Shown one piece after another: positions 56,480-64,000 of a DNA stretch of 64,000 nucleotides. Below the pieces are notes generated by a model. It saw only the letters and a program-made list of their open reading frames with translations. It was not told the origin of the DNA and ran no database searches. Location: contig JAGWXF010000002.1 of assembly GCA_018970025.1 (NCBI GenBank), positions 143,591 through 207,590 on the forward strand. Reading direction: 5' to 3'. The position numbers were made by a program, and so were the translations under genes. The first letter of the stretch is position 1. Every line of letters begins with the position of its first letter. The DNA comes from Actinomycetales bacterium (GTDB taxonomy: Bacteria; Actinomycetota; Actinomycetes; S36-B12).

Positions 56480-58732
56480 TCAGGAGAGCTTGTCCACCGG
56501 TGCGTAGCGAAGCAGCAGCCGTTTCACGCCGGCAGTGCCGAAGTCAATGGTGGCATCGGACTTGTCGCCGACCCCGGAGGTCGCCACGACCGTGCCGAGG
56601 CCGAACTTCTGATGGGTCACCCGATCGCCGGCCTTGAGCGAGATGACCGGGCCGGTGCCCACGATCCGGTCCCCCAGCCGCAGGGCTGCCCCCGTGCTGC
56701 TGGGCGAGGAGCCGAATCCGCCGGCAGCCGGCGGCCGCGTGAGCGGCTCCTCGCGGCGCCAGTCGATGACCTCGGCCGGGATCTCGTCCAGGAAGCGGGA
56801 GGGCGGGTTGAACGACGGGGCACCCCAGGCGGAGCGGACGATCGACCGGCTCAGGTAGAGGCGCTGCCGGGCTCGGGTGATACCCACATAGGCCAGGCGG
56901 CGCTCCTCCTCCAGCTCGCGCGGGTCGCCCAGGGATCGCACGTGCGGGAAGACGCCGTCCTCCATGCCGGTCAGGAAGACCACCGGGAACTCCAGGCCCT
57001 TGGCCGTGTGCAGGGTCATCAGGGTGACGACGCCGCCGGATGCGTCCGCATCGGGGATCTCGTCGGCATCGGCGACCAGCGACACCCGCTCCAGGAAGTC
57101 GGTCAGGGTTCCCTCCGGGAACTCCCCCGCGAACTCCGAGGCGACCGACTCCAGCTCGGCCAGGTTCTCCAGCCTGGTCTCGTCCTGCGGGTCCGCCGAT
57201 GCCCGCAGCTCGGCCACGTATCCGCTCTGCTCGAGCACTGCTCGCAGCACCGTCCCGGGGTCGGCACCGGACTCCACCAGGGTGCGCAGGCCCGCCATCA
57301 GCTCGTTGAACCCGCGGATGCAGGTCAGCGACCGGGTGGCAAGGCCCGGTGCCTGGTCAGCCCGGCCGAGTGCCTCGGCGAAGGAGGTGCGCTCGCGCTG
57401 GGCGAAGGACTCGACCATCGCCTCGGCTCGATCGCCGATCCCGCGCTTGGGGACGTTCAGGATGCGGCGCAGCGAGACCTCGTCATCGGGGTTCGCCAGG
57501 GCGCGCAGGTACGCGATGGCATCGCGAACCTCCTTGCGCTCGTAGAAGCGGACCCCGCCGACGACGCGGTACGGCATGCCGACGCGGATGAAGACGTCCT
57601 CGACGGATCTGGACTGGGCATTGGTCCGGTAGAACACCGCCACGTCGCCAGGCTGCACGGACTCCTCGTCGGTGAGCCGATCGATCTCGTTCGCGACGAA
57701 CGAGGCCTCGTCATGCTCGTCGTCGGCGACATAGCCGATGATCGGTACCCCCTGGCCGGCGTCCGTCCAGAGGTTCTTGTCCCGGCGCCCGGCATTGCGG
57801 CTGATGATCGCATTGGCCGCCGTCAGGATGGTCTGGGTCGACCGGTAGTTCTGCTCCAGGACGATCGTGCGGGCGTCGGGGTAATCCCGCTCGAACTCCT
57901 CGATGTTGCGGATCGTCGCGCCGCGGAAGGCGTAGATCGACTGATCGGCATCGCCGACGACGCACAGCTGCCCGGGCGGCAGGTCGGCATCGGACGGGCC
58001 GACGAGCTCCTTGACCAGCTGGTACTGGGCGTGATTGGTGTCCTGGTACTCGTCGACCAGGATGTGCCGGAATCTCCGTCGATAGTGCTCTGCGACATCC
58101 GGGAACAGTTGCAGGACGGCAACGGCCCCGCTGATGAGGTCGTCGAAGTCGAAGGCGTTGGCGGCCAGCAGCCGGCGCTGGTAGTCGCCGTAGGCCTCGG
58201 CCAGCGTCTGCTCGGCATGGTTGGCGGCGCGGGCGCGGTAGGTCTCGTGATCGATGAGCTCGTTCTTCAGGTTCGACACCTGGGCCAGGAAGCCCCTGGG
58301 GTTGTAGCGCTTGGGGTCGAGGTCGAGGTCGCGCAGCACCATCGTCATCAGCCGGGTGGCATCGGCCTGGTCGTAGATGGTGAACGCGCTCGACACCCCG
58401 AGCCGCTTGGACTCGCTGCGCAGGATGCGCACGCAGGCGCTGTGGAAGGTCGACACCCACATCACCCGCGCCCGGGCCCCGATCAGCTCGGCCACCCGCT
58501 CCTTCATCTCGCCGGCGGCCTTGTTGGTGAAGGTGATGGCCAGGATCTGGCCGGGCTCGGCATCCGCCGTCGCCAGGAGGTGAGCGACGCGTCGGGTGAG
58601 CACCCGGGTCTTGCCTGATCCGGCGCCGGCCACGATGAGCAGCGGGGCACCGCGATGCTCGACCGCCTGGCGCTGGGCGTCGTTGAGATCGTCGACGAGT
58701 GCGCGCGCTCGGCCTCCACCGGGCTGGCTCAC
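56480..58732 (-). CDS. pcrA: ATP-dependent DNA helicase UvrD/PcrA
   Basis: 750 residues of superfamily 1A. LNDAQRQAVEHRGAPLLIVA (Q motif), AGAGSGKTRVL (Walker A), ITFTNKAAGEMKERV (Ia), DEYQDTN (II), GDADQSIYAFRGA (III), QNYRST (IV), TLHTAKGLEFPVVF (V) and VGITRARQRLYL (VI) are all present, then a Pro/Gly linker and a C-terminal Tudor-like RNA polymerase-binding domain (GDRVTHQKFGLGTVVATSG). It acts in nucleotide excision repair and transcription-replication conflict. Confidence 0.97.
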   Translation of the reverse strand: MSQPGGGRARALVDDLNDAQRQAVEHRGAPLLIVAGAGSGKTRVLTRRVAHLLATADAEPGQILAITFTNKAAGEMKERVAELIGARARVMWVSTFHSACVRILRSESKRLGVSSAFTIYDQADATRLMTMVLRDLDLDPKRYNPRGFLAQVSNLKNELIDHETYRARAANHAEQTLAEAYGDYQRRLLAANAFDFDDLISGAVAVLQLFPDVAEHYRRRFRHILVDEYQDTNHAQYQLVKELVGPSDADLPPGQLCVVGDADQSIYAFRGATIRNIEEFERDYPDARTIVLEQNYRSTQTILTAANAIISRNAGRRDKNLWTDAGQGVPIIGYVADDEHDEASFVANEIDRLTDEESVQPGDVAVFYRTNAQSRSVEDVFIRVGMPYRVVGGVRFYERKEVRDAIAYLRALANPDDEVSLRRILNVPKRGIGDRAEAMVESFAQRERTSFAEALGRADQAPGLATRSLTCIRGFNELMAGLRTLVESGADPGTVLRAVLEQSGYVAELRASADPQDETRLENLAELESVASEFAGEFPEGTLTDFLERVSLVADADEIPDADASGGVVTLMTLHTAKGLEFPVVFLTGMEDGVFPHVRSLGDPRELEEERRLAYVGITRARQRLYLSRSIVRSAWGAPSFNPPSRFLDEIPAEVIDWRREEPLTRPPAAGGFGSSPSSTGAALRLGDRIVGTGPVISLKAGDRVTHQKFGLGTVVATSGVGDKSDATIDFGTAGVKRLLLRYAPVDKLS

Positions 58733-58819
58733 GGCGTTGCCCCTTCCACCCGGGGCATCGTAGGCGCAATCCCGGACACCGCCGCCCCGCCGCCCGCCAA
58801 GCCCCCGCCCCGCCCGATC

Positions 58820-58885
58820 GCGCCGAGTTCGACTCCCAGCGTCGCAAGGCCGTCGCCTTGCGACGCTGGGAGTCGAACTCGGCGC
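58820..58885. terminator. Very long perfect hairpin (31-bp stem, 4-nt loop)
   Basis: Arms at 58820-58850 and 58855-58885 are perfectly complementary, with loop CGTC. It starts 19 nt after the stop of the secreted peptidase gene (minus strand) and lies upstream of pcrA. It can terminate transcription, but the stem is about twice the usual length, so a palindromic repeat element is also possible. Confidence 0.75.
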
Positions 58886-58904
58886 AAGGGTGGGCAGGGC
58901 TGGG

Positions 58905-61025
58905 TCAGCGCACGTAACCCACGACGGTGGCCCGGACCCTCGCCCCCACGTTCGAGGTGAAGGAGATGCTGCCGTCAGCGCCCACGGGTGCCAGGACCAT
59001 GGCGGCGTACTGCTTGCCGGCGAGCACCGGAGCCGACCGGGTCTCGGGTGCAGTGCCCCCGGATGCGTAGACCGCGACCGTGCCGTCCTGCGCTGCCTTG
59101 CGCGTCTGCACCCGCAGCACGACTGCCGTGACCCGCTTAGCCTTCTTCGGCAGGCCGAAAGCCCCGGTGACCTGCACGGTCCTGGCCTGACCTGGCTCGA
59201 GACTGCCGCTGAAGGCCTTAGCAGCCGGTAGGGCTACGTACGCCTGCTCCGTGGCCGCGCTGCCGTAGGCCAGGACCTCGATGCGCACGGAGACGCTGGC
59301 CTTCTTGCCCTTGAGCATGATCGAGCCGCCCGATACCGGGACGACGACGACCGCCTTGCTCATGCGCTTCTTGGGGAAGGCGAGCCGGGTCGCCATTCGC
59401 CCGGGCTGGCCCATCCGGACGACACCCGCCTTGCTGCCGTCCTTCGCGGTCACGAAGAGCACCGCCGACGTCGCATCCCCCGGGACCCCGGCGAGCGGCA
59501 CGGTGCGCGCCTCACCGGGCTGCAGCGGCCCCTGGGCAGTCGACTCGTAGCCGACGATCGAGCCCACGGCCATGAACGGCCCGGCGGGCTGCGGCGGGGC
59601 CGTCATCGCCAGCTGCTCGCCGGAGAAGTCGGGTGCCCCCTCAGGGTTCGGAACTGACGAGGCGGGTGCGGAGGGGACCGGCACCGCGGAAGCGGGTGCG
59701 GAGGGAGGATTCGGCGGACCCGCCGGAGGTGCCGGCGGCGGCACTGCGACAGCGCCGACAGACTGCGTCGGGGTGGCCGGGGTCGCCTGCATGGCAACCG
59801 CATCGCCGGTGGAGCCTGCCGGGTAGTAGCCCAGCACCTCGACCACGAGGTCGGTCGCACCTGCCGTGGTCGCGAGCGCGATGGTGCCCGAGGTGGACAC
59901 CGGCAGGCTGATCTCACCTGCGGCATCGGCGCCCATGCCGACGCCAGCAACCGGGGTCGGCGCCTCCTGACCCGGGGTCCAGATTCGGACGGTTGCGGGG
60001 GCATTCGAGCCCAGGGCACTGACGCGGACCCGGACCGCGTCGACCCCGCTGGCCGGGACTCCCCCCTGGCCGAGGACGGGGACCAGCATCCGCGTCAGCG
60101 TCCTGGACCAGGTTCCCTGCAGCAGCCGGCATCGGCTGGCTACGCCGATGGCAGCGCGGGTGTCGAGGACGCGAACGGGGTCGACACCGACCAGCGCACC
60201 GCGCACCTGCCCGACGACTGGGGTGGCGGCCGAGCTCACCCGGGGGCAGTACGGCGCGTCCTGCGGGGTGCCGTCCCACATCGAGGTCGTCCCGGCCGCG
60301 CCATCCCAGGTGAGGGAGATATGGATGTGGTTACGGTGGCAGTCACTATCCGATGCAGGCGCTGGCCGGGCGAAGCATCCCTTGAGCTCGGCCCAGCCCT
60401 TGGCCACGTCATAGCCGCGCCAGATTCGGTCGTTCCACCCGATGTACATCACCCCCATCCGGATGGCGTTGCCGTAGGGCGTGCCGTACTGATCAGGCCC
60501 GAGGAGCCAGTTGAGTAAGGCCTCGGCATTGGCCCGCTCCTGGGCCTTGCGGACGCTGACCATCCAGTCGAGGGCCCGCCCCTCCTTATGCTCGCTCTGG
60601 CCGCCGATACTGCAGTTGCGCAGGATGCCGATGACCTGGCTCGCGCCATAGGTCGCGTGGATCAGGTCGGCCAGCCGCTGGGTACCCGGCTTGATGGTGG
60701 TGTCGCACTGGGCCTGGCCCTCGTAGCTCGGTGCGACGTCGTAGGCGGCCGGCAGCGCGACCGGAGCAACCGGGACGGCGGCCAGTGGCAGGCCAGTGCC
60801 CGGGGCCGGCGCTCCCGCGACGACGCCGGTCCAGGTGCTGGAGACCCAGCCCGACGGCGCGTCCTCGGCCGCTGCCGATGGGGCGAGGGCCATGCCCAGT
60901 GCCATGCCCAGTGCCATGCCCAGGGCCACCAGGGCGGACATGCCGGCGACCACGCTGGCTGCTGCCCGCCCGATGATGCGACCCGCCTTGAGCAGGGCAG
61001 AATGCCGGTCAGCCAGGGGGCGCAC
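58905..61025 (-). CDS. Secreted M15-like peptidase domain protein with surface repeat domains
   Basis: 706 residues. A long signal peptide whose hydrophobic core contains the tandem GMALGMALGMAL is followed by a catalytic domain (about 95-255) with SEHKEGRALDWMVS and NHIHISLTW, the H...D...HxH zinc pattern of DD-/LD-carboxypeptidases. After it come two beta-rich repeats beginning VRVLDTRAA, a Pro/Ala/Ser-rich linker (about 420-470) and two more similar repeats. It probably acts on cell-wall peptides outside the cell. The start is GTG at 61025 with AGGGG upstream. Confidence 0.78.
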   Translation of the reverse strand: MRPLADRHSALLKAGRIIGRAAASVVAGMSALVALGMALGMALGMALAPSAAAEDAPSGWVSSTWTGVVAGAPAPGTGLPLAAVPVAPVALPAAYDVAPSYEGQAQCDTTIKPGTQRLADLIHATYGASQVIGILRNCSIGGQSEHKEGRALDWMVSVRKAQERANAEALLNWLLGPDQYGTPYGNAIRMGVMYIGWNDRIWRGYDVAKGWAELKGCFARPAPASDSDCHRNHIHISLTWDGAAGTTSMWDGTPQDAPYCPRVSSAATPVVGQVRGALVGVDPVRVLDTRAAIGVASRCRLLQGTWSRTLTRMLVPVLGQGGVPASGVDAVRVRVSALGSNAPATVRIWTPGQEAPTPVAGVGMGADAAGEISLPVSTSGTIALATTAGATDLVVEVLGYYPAGSTGDAVAMQATPATPTQSVGAVAVPPPAPPAGPPNPPSAPASAVPVPSAPASSVPNPEGAPDFSGEQLAMTAPPQPAGPFMAVGSIVGYESTAQGPLQPGEARTVPLAGVPGDATSAVLFVTAKDGSKAGVVRMGQPGRMATRLAFPKKRMSKAVVVVPVSGGSIMLKGKKASVSVRIEVLAYGSAATEQAYVALPAAKAFSGSLEPGQARTVQVTGAFGLPKKAKRVTAVVLRVQTRKAAQDGTVAVYASGGTAPETRSAPVLAGKQYAAMVLAPVGADGSISFTSNVGARVRATVVGYVR

Positions 61026-61098
61026 GCCCCTATGGTGACATGGCTATGACTCGTGGGGCGAAAGTGACGCGAGTGAAATGACAAGTGCGGGAGAAACA

Positions 61099-61818
61099 AT
61101 GCTGGACGACCACGAGATCGAGCGAATCCTGGTCGTCACGGCCCATCCGGACGATGTCGACTTCGGCGCCGGCGGCACGATCGCCTCGTGGACCGACGCG
61201 GGCATCACCGTGACGTACTGCATCATCACCAACGGCGATGCCGGCGGGGCTGACCCGGCCGTCCCGCGCAGCGAGATCCCCCGGATCCGCCAGGCCGAGC
61301 AGCGGGCAGCCGGTGCAGTCCTCGGCGTGACCGACGTGCGCTTCCTGGACTACGTCGACGGGGAGCTGACCGTCACCCACGAGTTGCGCCGGGATATCAG
61401 CCGGGTGATCCGGCAGGTGCGCCCGCAGCGCATGCTCATCCAGTCGCCCGACCGCAACTGGGATCGCATCTACGCCTCCCACCCCGATCACCTTGCCGCC
61501 GGCCAGGCCGCGATCTTCGCCGTCTACCCCGATGCCCGCAATCCATTCGCGCATCCATCACTGCTGCAGGACGAGGGCCTCGACGCCTGGACCGTCCCCG
61601 AGGTGTGGGTGATGGGCAGCCCCGACCCCAATCACTGGCTCGATGTCACCGAGCAGTTCGAGCGCAAGATCACCGCCCTATGGGCGCATGACAGCCAGGT
61701 CGCCCATACCCCGGAGTTCCCCGATCGGGTGCGCCAGTGGATGGGGATGGCAGCAGGCCAGGCCGGCCTGCCCGAGGGGAGATTGGCCGAGGCGTTTCGG
61801 CTCGTCGCCACTGCCTGA
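61099..61818 (+). CDS. PIG-L/LmbE family deacetylase
   Basis: 239 residues. The zinc motif VVTAHPDDVDFGAGG (HPDD) and the distal HPDHLAAG are intact. Family members remove N-acetyl groups from sugars, as in mycothiol or GlcNAc-lipid pathways; the substrate here is unknown. I choose the ATG at 61099 with GGGAG upstream rather than the ATG at 61078. It is divergent from the secreted peptidase. Confidence 0.88.
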   Translation: MLDDHEIERILVVTAHPDDVDFGAGGTIASWTDAGITVTYCIITNGDAGGADPAVPRSEIPRIRQAEQRAAGAVLGVTDVRFLDYVDGELTVTHELRRDISRVIRQVRPQRMLIQSPDRNWDRIYASHPDHLAAGQAAIFAVYPDARNPFAHPSLLQDEGLDAWTVPEVWVMGSPDPNHWLDVTEQFERKITALWAHDSQVAHTPEFPDRVRQWMGMAAGQAGLPEGRLAEAFRLVATA

Positions 61819-61873
61819 GGCAGTGGCGGGTCAAGCGCGTCGCCACGGCCCAATGAACTCACGCGGCAGCGCG

Positions 61874-62605
61874 CTAATGCGGCGACGGTCCCAGCAGGTG
61901 ACGCTGGGATGCCGTCAGCTGCGAGCGGACGTCCGCGGGCACGTACGTATCCCAGGGTGTCTGGGTCGTCCTGCCCTGCCGGGTGAAGTACACATGCACC
62001 ACGCGCCGGCGCCGGCCGTCGTGATTGGTGCTGGCACCGTGCAGCAGGTGGGCGTTCATGATGATGACGCTGCCCGCCCGAGCGGCGGCATACCGAACCC
62101 CTGGGTCATCGTCTCCGGCGAGTACGGCCGACCCCTGGGTGCCGGGCAGGTAGCGCGTGGCCCCGTTGCCTGCGTCCATGTCGTCGAACACCCACAGGGA
62201 GTTCACCGTGACGACGCCATCAGCGCCGATCGGGCCCTCGTCCCGATGGAGGGTCTGATGACCGGAGCCTGCCACCGGCTCGAGCGCATTGAGCGAGCTC
62301 AGGCGCGGGTCGGGCATGAGGCTTCGCACCAGGCCGATCACCGGCTCCCGCTCGATCAGCCCCTGGAAGAACGGATCCTTGCTCAGCAGGTTGGTCGCGA
62401 AGCGCGAGCCATCGGGCAGGGCCAGGATCGGCTCGCCAGCAGCACCGGAGTCGATGTCGAACCCGGGTACCGGGAGTGGTCGCCGCCGACGAGGCCGTAG
62501 ATAGACGAGACGTTGATGATGCGCCCCCACCCGCGCTCGATCATCCCGGGGGCAAGGGCCTGGATGAGCCAGAACGGCGATTCGACATTCAGCGACATGA
62601 TCCAT
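61874..62605 (-). pseudogene. Phytanoyl-CoA dioxygenase (PhyH) family, 5'-truncated
   Basis: From about 62465 leftwards the frame encodes FDIDSGAAGEPILALPDGSR, iron ligands H and D in LHRDEG, and the distal H and 2-oxoglutarate Arg in HGASTNHDGRRRR, as in PhyH Fe(II)/2OG oxygenases. Upstream of that point the open frame (to 62605) is arginine-rich nonsense that is the out-of-frame SDR neighbour. The N-terminal 40 or so residues of PhyH appear to be missing. I read this as the 3' part of a gene fused by deletion to the SDR. An internal start could give a short protein, but activity is doubtful. Confidence 0.65.
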
Positions 62606-62922
62606 CGCCAGTCCTGCGATGTCACCTCGTCCCAGGGCGCGCGGTGGGCCAGGCCCGCGTTGTTGACGAGGATGTCGATCGATCCGGCCGCATCGACCAG
62701 GCGTTGCACGTCGTCCTGGCTCGTGACGTCCGCCGCGATCGGCACCACGCGCTCGCCGAGCGCCCTGGCGGCCTCATGCAGCGGTTCGGCCCGCCGACCG
62801 CAGATGACCACGGTCGCACCCGCGTCCACCAGTGCCTCGGTCATCTGCAGGCCCAGCCCGTCGCCGCCGCCCGTCACGAGGGCACGCTTGCCGGTCAGGT
62901 CGAAGTCGCTGAGTTCGGTCAT
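62383..62922 (-). pseudogene. Short-chain dehydrogenase, 3'-truncated
   Basis: From ATG 62922 the frame gives a good SDR: TGKRALVTGGGDGLGLQM, DVTSQDDV, NNAGLAHRAPW and IINVSSIYGLVGGDHSRYPG. It then breaks off before the YxxxK catalytic pair and C-terminal domain, running about 27 residues through PhyH sequence in the wrong frame to the stop at 62383. Without Tyr and Lys it cannot be active. The break is at about 62461-62474. Confidence 0.7.
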
Positions 62923-63050
62923 GGCCGGTCGGCCCCTGTCTTCCAGCGCCAGCCACCGCACACGCCGTTGATCCGCATTACGGAATGCTCGTTCACATCG
63001 CAGGAACCTAGTACATGAGGAATGGCCTGTCCACCAGGTACGGCGATGTC

Positions 63051-63070
63051 GTTCCCGGGGTACGGGGAAC
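63051..63070. promoter_or_regulatory. Inverted repeat GTTCCC-N8-GGGAAC upstream of the third IclR gene
   Basis: Perfect 6-bp arms 80 nt upstream of the IclR start and 130 nt upstream of the SDR fragment, in the divergent region (62923-63150). It is a candidate site for this regulator. Confidence 0.45.
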
Positions 63071-63150
63071 GGCTATCCATGGCAGGATGCGGACCTGCTG
63101 AGACCTCGCTCGAGGTTGAGACCCTTGCCTGAGATTGAGTTGGACGCATC

Positions 63151-63921
63151 GTGAACCCTAGGAATGATGATCGGCGCACCGACGAAGTGGCGGTCCTGAC
63201 GAAGGCGATGGCCATCCTGACCAGCCTGGCGGCCGAGGGTCCGTCCACCGTCGTGCGCATCTGCGAGTTCACCGGCGTCACCAAGCCCACGGCCTACCGG
63301 ATCCTGAAGACCTTCGAGGTGGGGGGCTACGTCATCCGCGATGACGCGCGACGCGAGTACCGGATCGGCCCGGCGCTGTACGGGATGAGCCGGGCACTTC
63401 GATCCGAGCACGGCCTGCTGCAGCTGGCCCGGCCGATCATGCAGGAGCTCAACGAGTCGCTGGGCGAGACGGTGAATATCGGCGTCCTGAACAACCTGAA
63501 CGTCATCTACCTGGACTCGATCGAGAGCGCCCAGCGACTGAAGGCGACCGTCCAGGTGGCAACGAAGGAGCACCTGCACTCGACTGCGCTCGGCAAGGCG
63601 ATCCTGGCCTGCCTGCCCGATGACGAGGCGCGCCAGCTGCTCGAGGCGGCAGATCGCCCGCAGCTCACGCCTGGAACCGTGACGTCAGTCGACGAGCTGA
63701 TGAAGCAGATCCAGCAGATCCGCTCGCAGGGGTATTCAGTCGACGACGAGGAGAACGAGGTGGGCTCGCGCTGCGTCGGCGCGGCCATCACCGATGTCTC
63801 GGGCCATGCACTGGCAGCGATCAGCGTCACCGCGCCGACATCGCGGATGAACGCACGGGAGATGGTCCTCATCGGATCGACGGTCCATCGAGCCTGCGCT
63901 GAGCTCAGCGCGATGATCTAG
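63151..63921 (+). CDS. IclR family transcriptional regulator
   Basis: 256 residues. Winged helix (VVRICEFTGVTKPTAYRILK) and effector domain (GETVNIGVLNNLNVIYLDSI, HSTALGKAILACL, GYSVDDEENEVGSRCVGAAI) are complete. GTG start without an obvious ribosome-binding site. It is divergent from the broken SDR/PhyH pair, which were probably its targets. The last 79 bp of the window (63922-64000) show nothing recognisable. Confidence 0.88.
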   Translation: MNPRNDDRRTDEVAVLTKAMAILTSLAAEGPSTVVRICEFTGVTKPTAYRILKTFEVGGYVIRDDARREYRIGPALYGMSRALRSEHGLLQLARPIMQELNESLGETVNIGVLNNLNVIYLDSIESAQRLKATVQVATKEHLHSTALGKAILACLPDDEARQLLEAADRPQLTPGTVTSVDELMKQIQQIRSQGYSVDDEENEVGSRCVGAAITDVSGHALAAISVTAPTSRMNAREMVLIGSTVHRACAELSAMI

Positions 63922-64000
63922 GCCCATTTCAGCAACGAGCAGCACCGCGACCGAGCACGGCATCACCGATGCCTCAAGCCCGGCCGGTGGTCGGGCTGCC

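Noticed and set aside
58820..58885. tRNA-like element, because GTTCGACTCCC resembles a T-loop
   Set aside because: There are no D- or anticodon stems; the segment is simply one arm of a perfect palindrome.
62461..62474. Vector or cloning-site contamination, because GGTACCCGGG resembles a polylinker
   Set aside because: Only 10 bp match, no further vector sequence follows, and both flanks fit the host base composition.

Overview
The window reads as a chromosomal segment of a high-GC Actinomycetota (order and genus not resolved). The evidence is the strong G/C third-position bias with long antisense shadow frames, frequent GTG starts, and an actinobacterial core gene order: a PcrA helicase, sucC-sucD, a DUF6350 membrane protein, purN-purH, folD, then DUF3017-mdh-icd. 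I see no rRNA, tRNA, prophage, insertion sequence or CRISPR array.

Region by region. (1) 1-10,071, minus strand: one tight run reading sdhCAB, the large subunit of a B12-dependent acyl-CoA mutase, mtnA, a fused class II aldolase/short-chain dehydrogenase, cytidine deaminase, a methylthioinosine-type phosphorylase and an amidohydrolase cut by the window edge. It looks like salvage of methylthioadenosine or 5'-deoxyadenosine by deamination, phosphorolysis, isomerisation and aldol cleavage (a DHAP-shunt variant), co-transcribed with succinate and succinyl-CoA metabolism. (2) 10.5-19.3 kb: acetolactate decarboxylase with an N-terminal DNA-binding-like extension, an aldehyde dehydrogenase, a D-Ala-D-Ala carboxypeptidase, trpS, a CorC/HlyC-type membrane protein, icd, mdh and DUF3017. 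(3) 19.4-45.6 kb: a catabolic block that separates folD from DUF3017-mdh-icd, genes usually adjacent in this phylum. Its left half is a hydroquinone/hydroxyquinol pathway: two-subunit hydroquinone 1,2-dioxygenase (PnpCD), 4-hydroxymuconic semialdehyde dehydrogenase, maleylacetate reductase, 3-oxoadipate CoA-transferase, thiolase, hydroxyquinol 1,2-dioxygenase and a five-gene ABC importer. Its right half carries a beta-keto-acid cleavage module (BKACE, cyclase, 3-hydroxyacyl dehydrogenase, SDR, succinyl-CoA:3-ketoacid CoA-transferase), an aminotransferase and a PLP decarboxylase. (4) 45.7-58.7 kb: folD, purH, purN, DUF6350, sucD, sucC and pcrA, interrupted by a vapBC module beside a 54-bp palindrome and by a DUF4143 ATPase with an AT-rich leader. 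(5) 58.8-64 kb: a secreted M15-like peptidase, a PIG-L deacetylase, a broken SDR/PhyH gene pair and an IclR regulator.

Most notable: the IclR regulator beside pnpC, the pnpC promoter, a divergent gene pair (a short LLM-like protein and a CoxE-type VWA protein) and a moxR-thiolase operon all carry the same 15-bp operator GTTCG-N5-CGAAC. This joins a MoxR/VWA chaperone pair to hydroquinone breakdown and suggests an activase or metallochaperone for the non-haem iron dioxygenase PnpCD, an association I do not know to be described.
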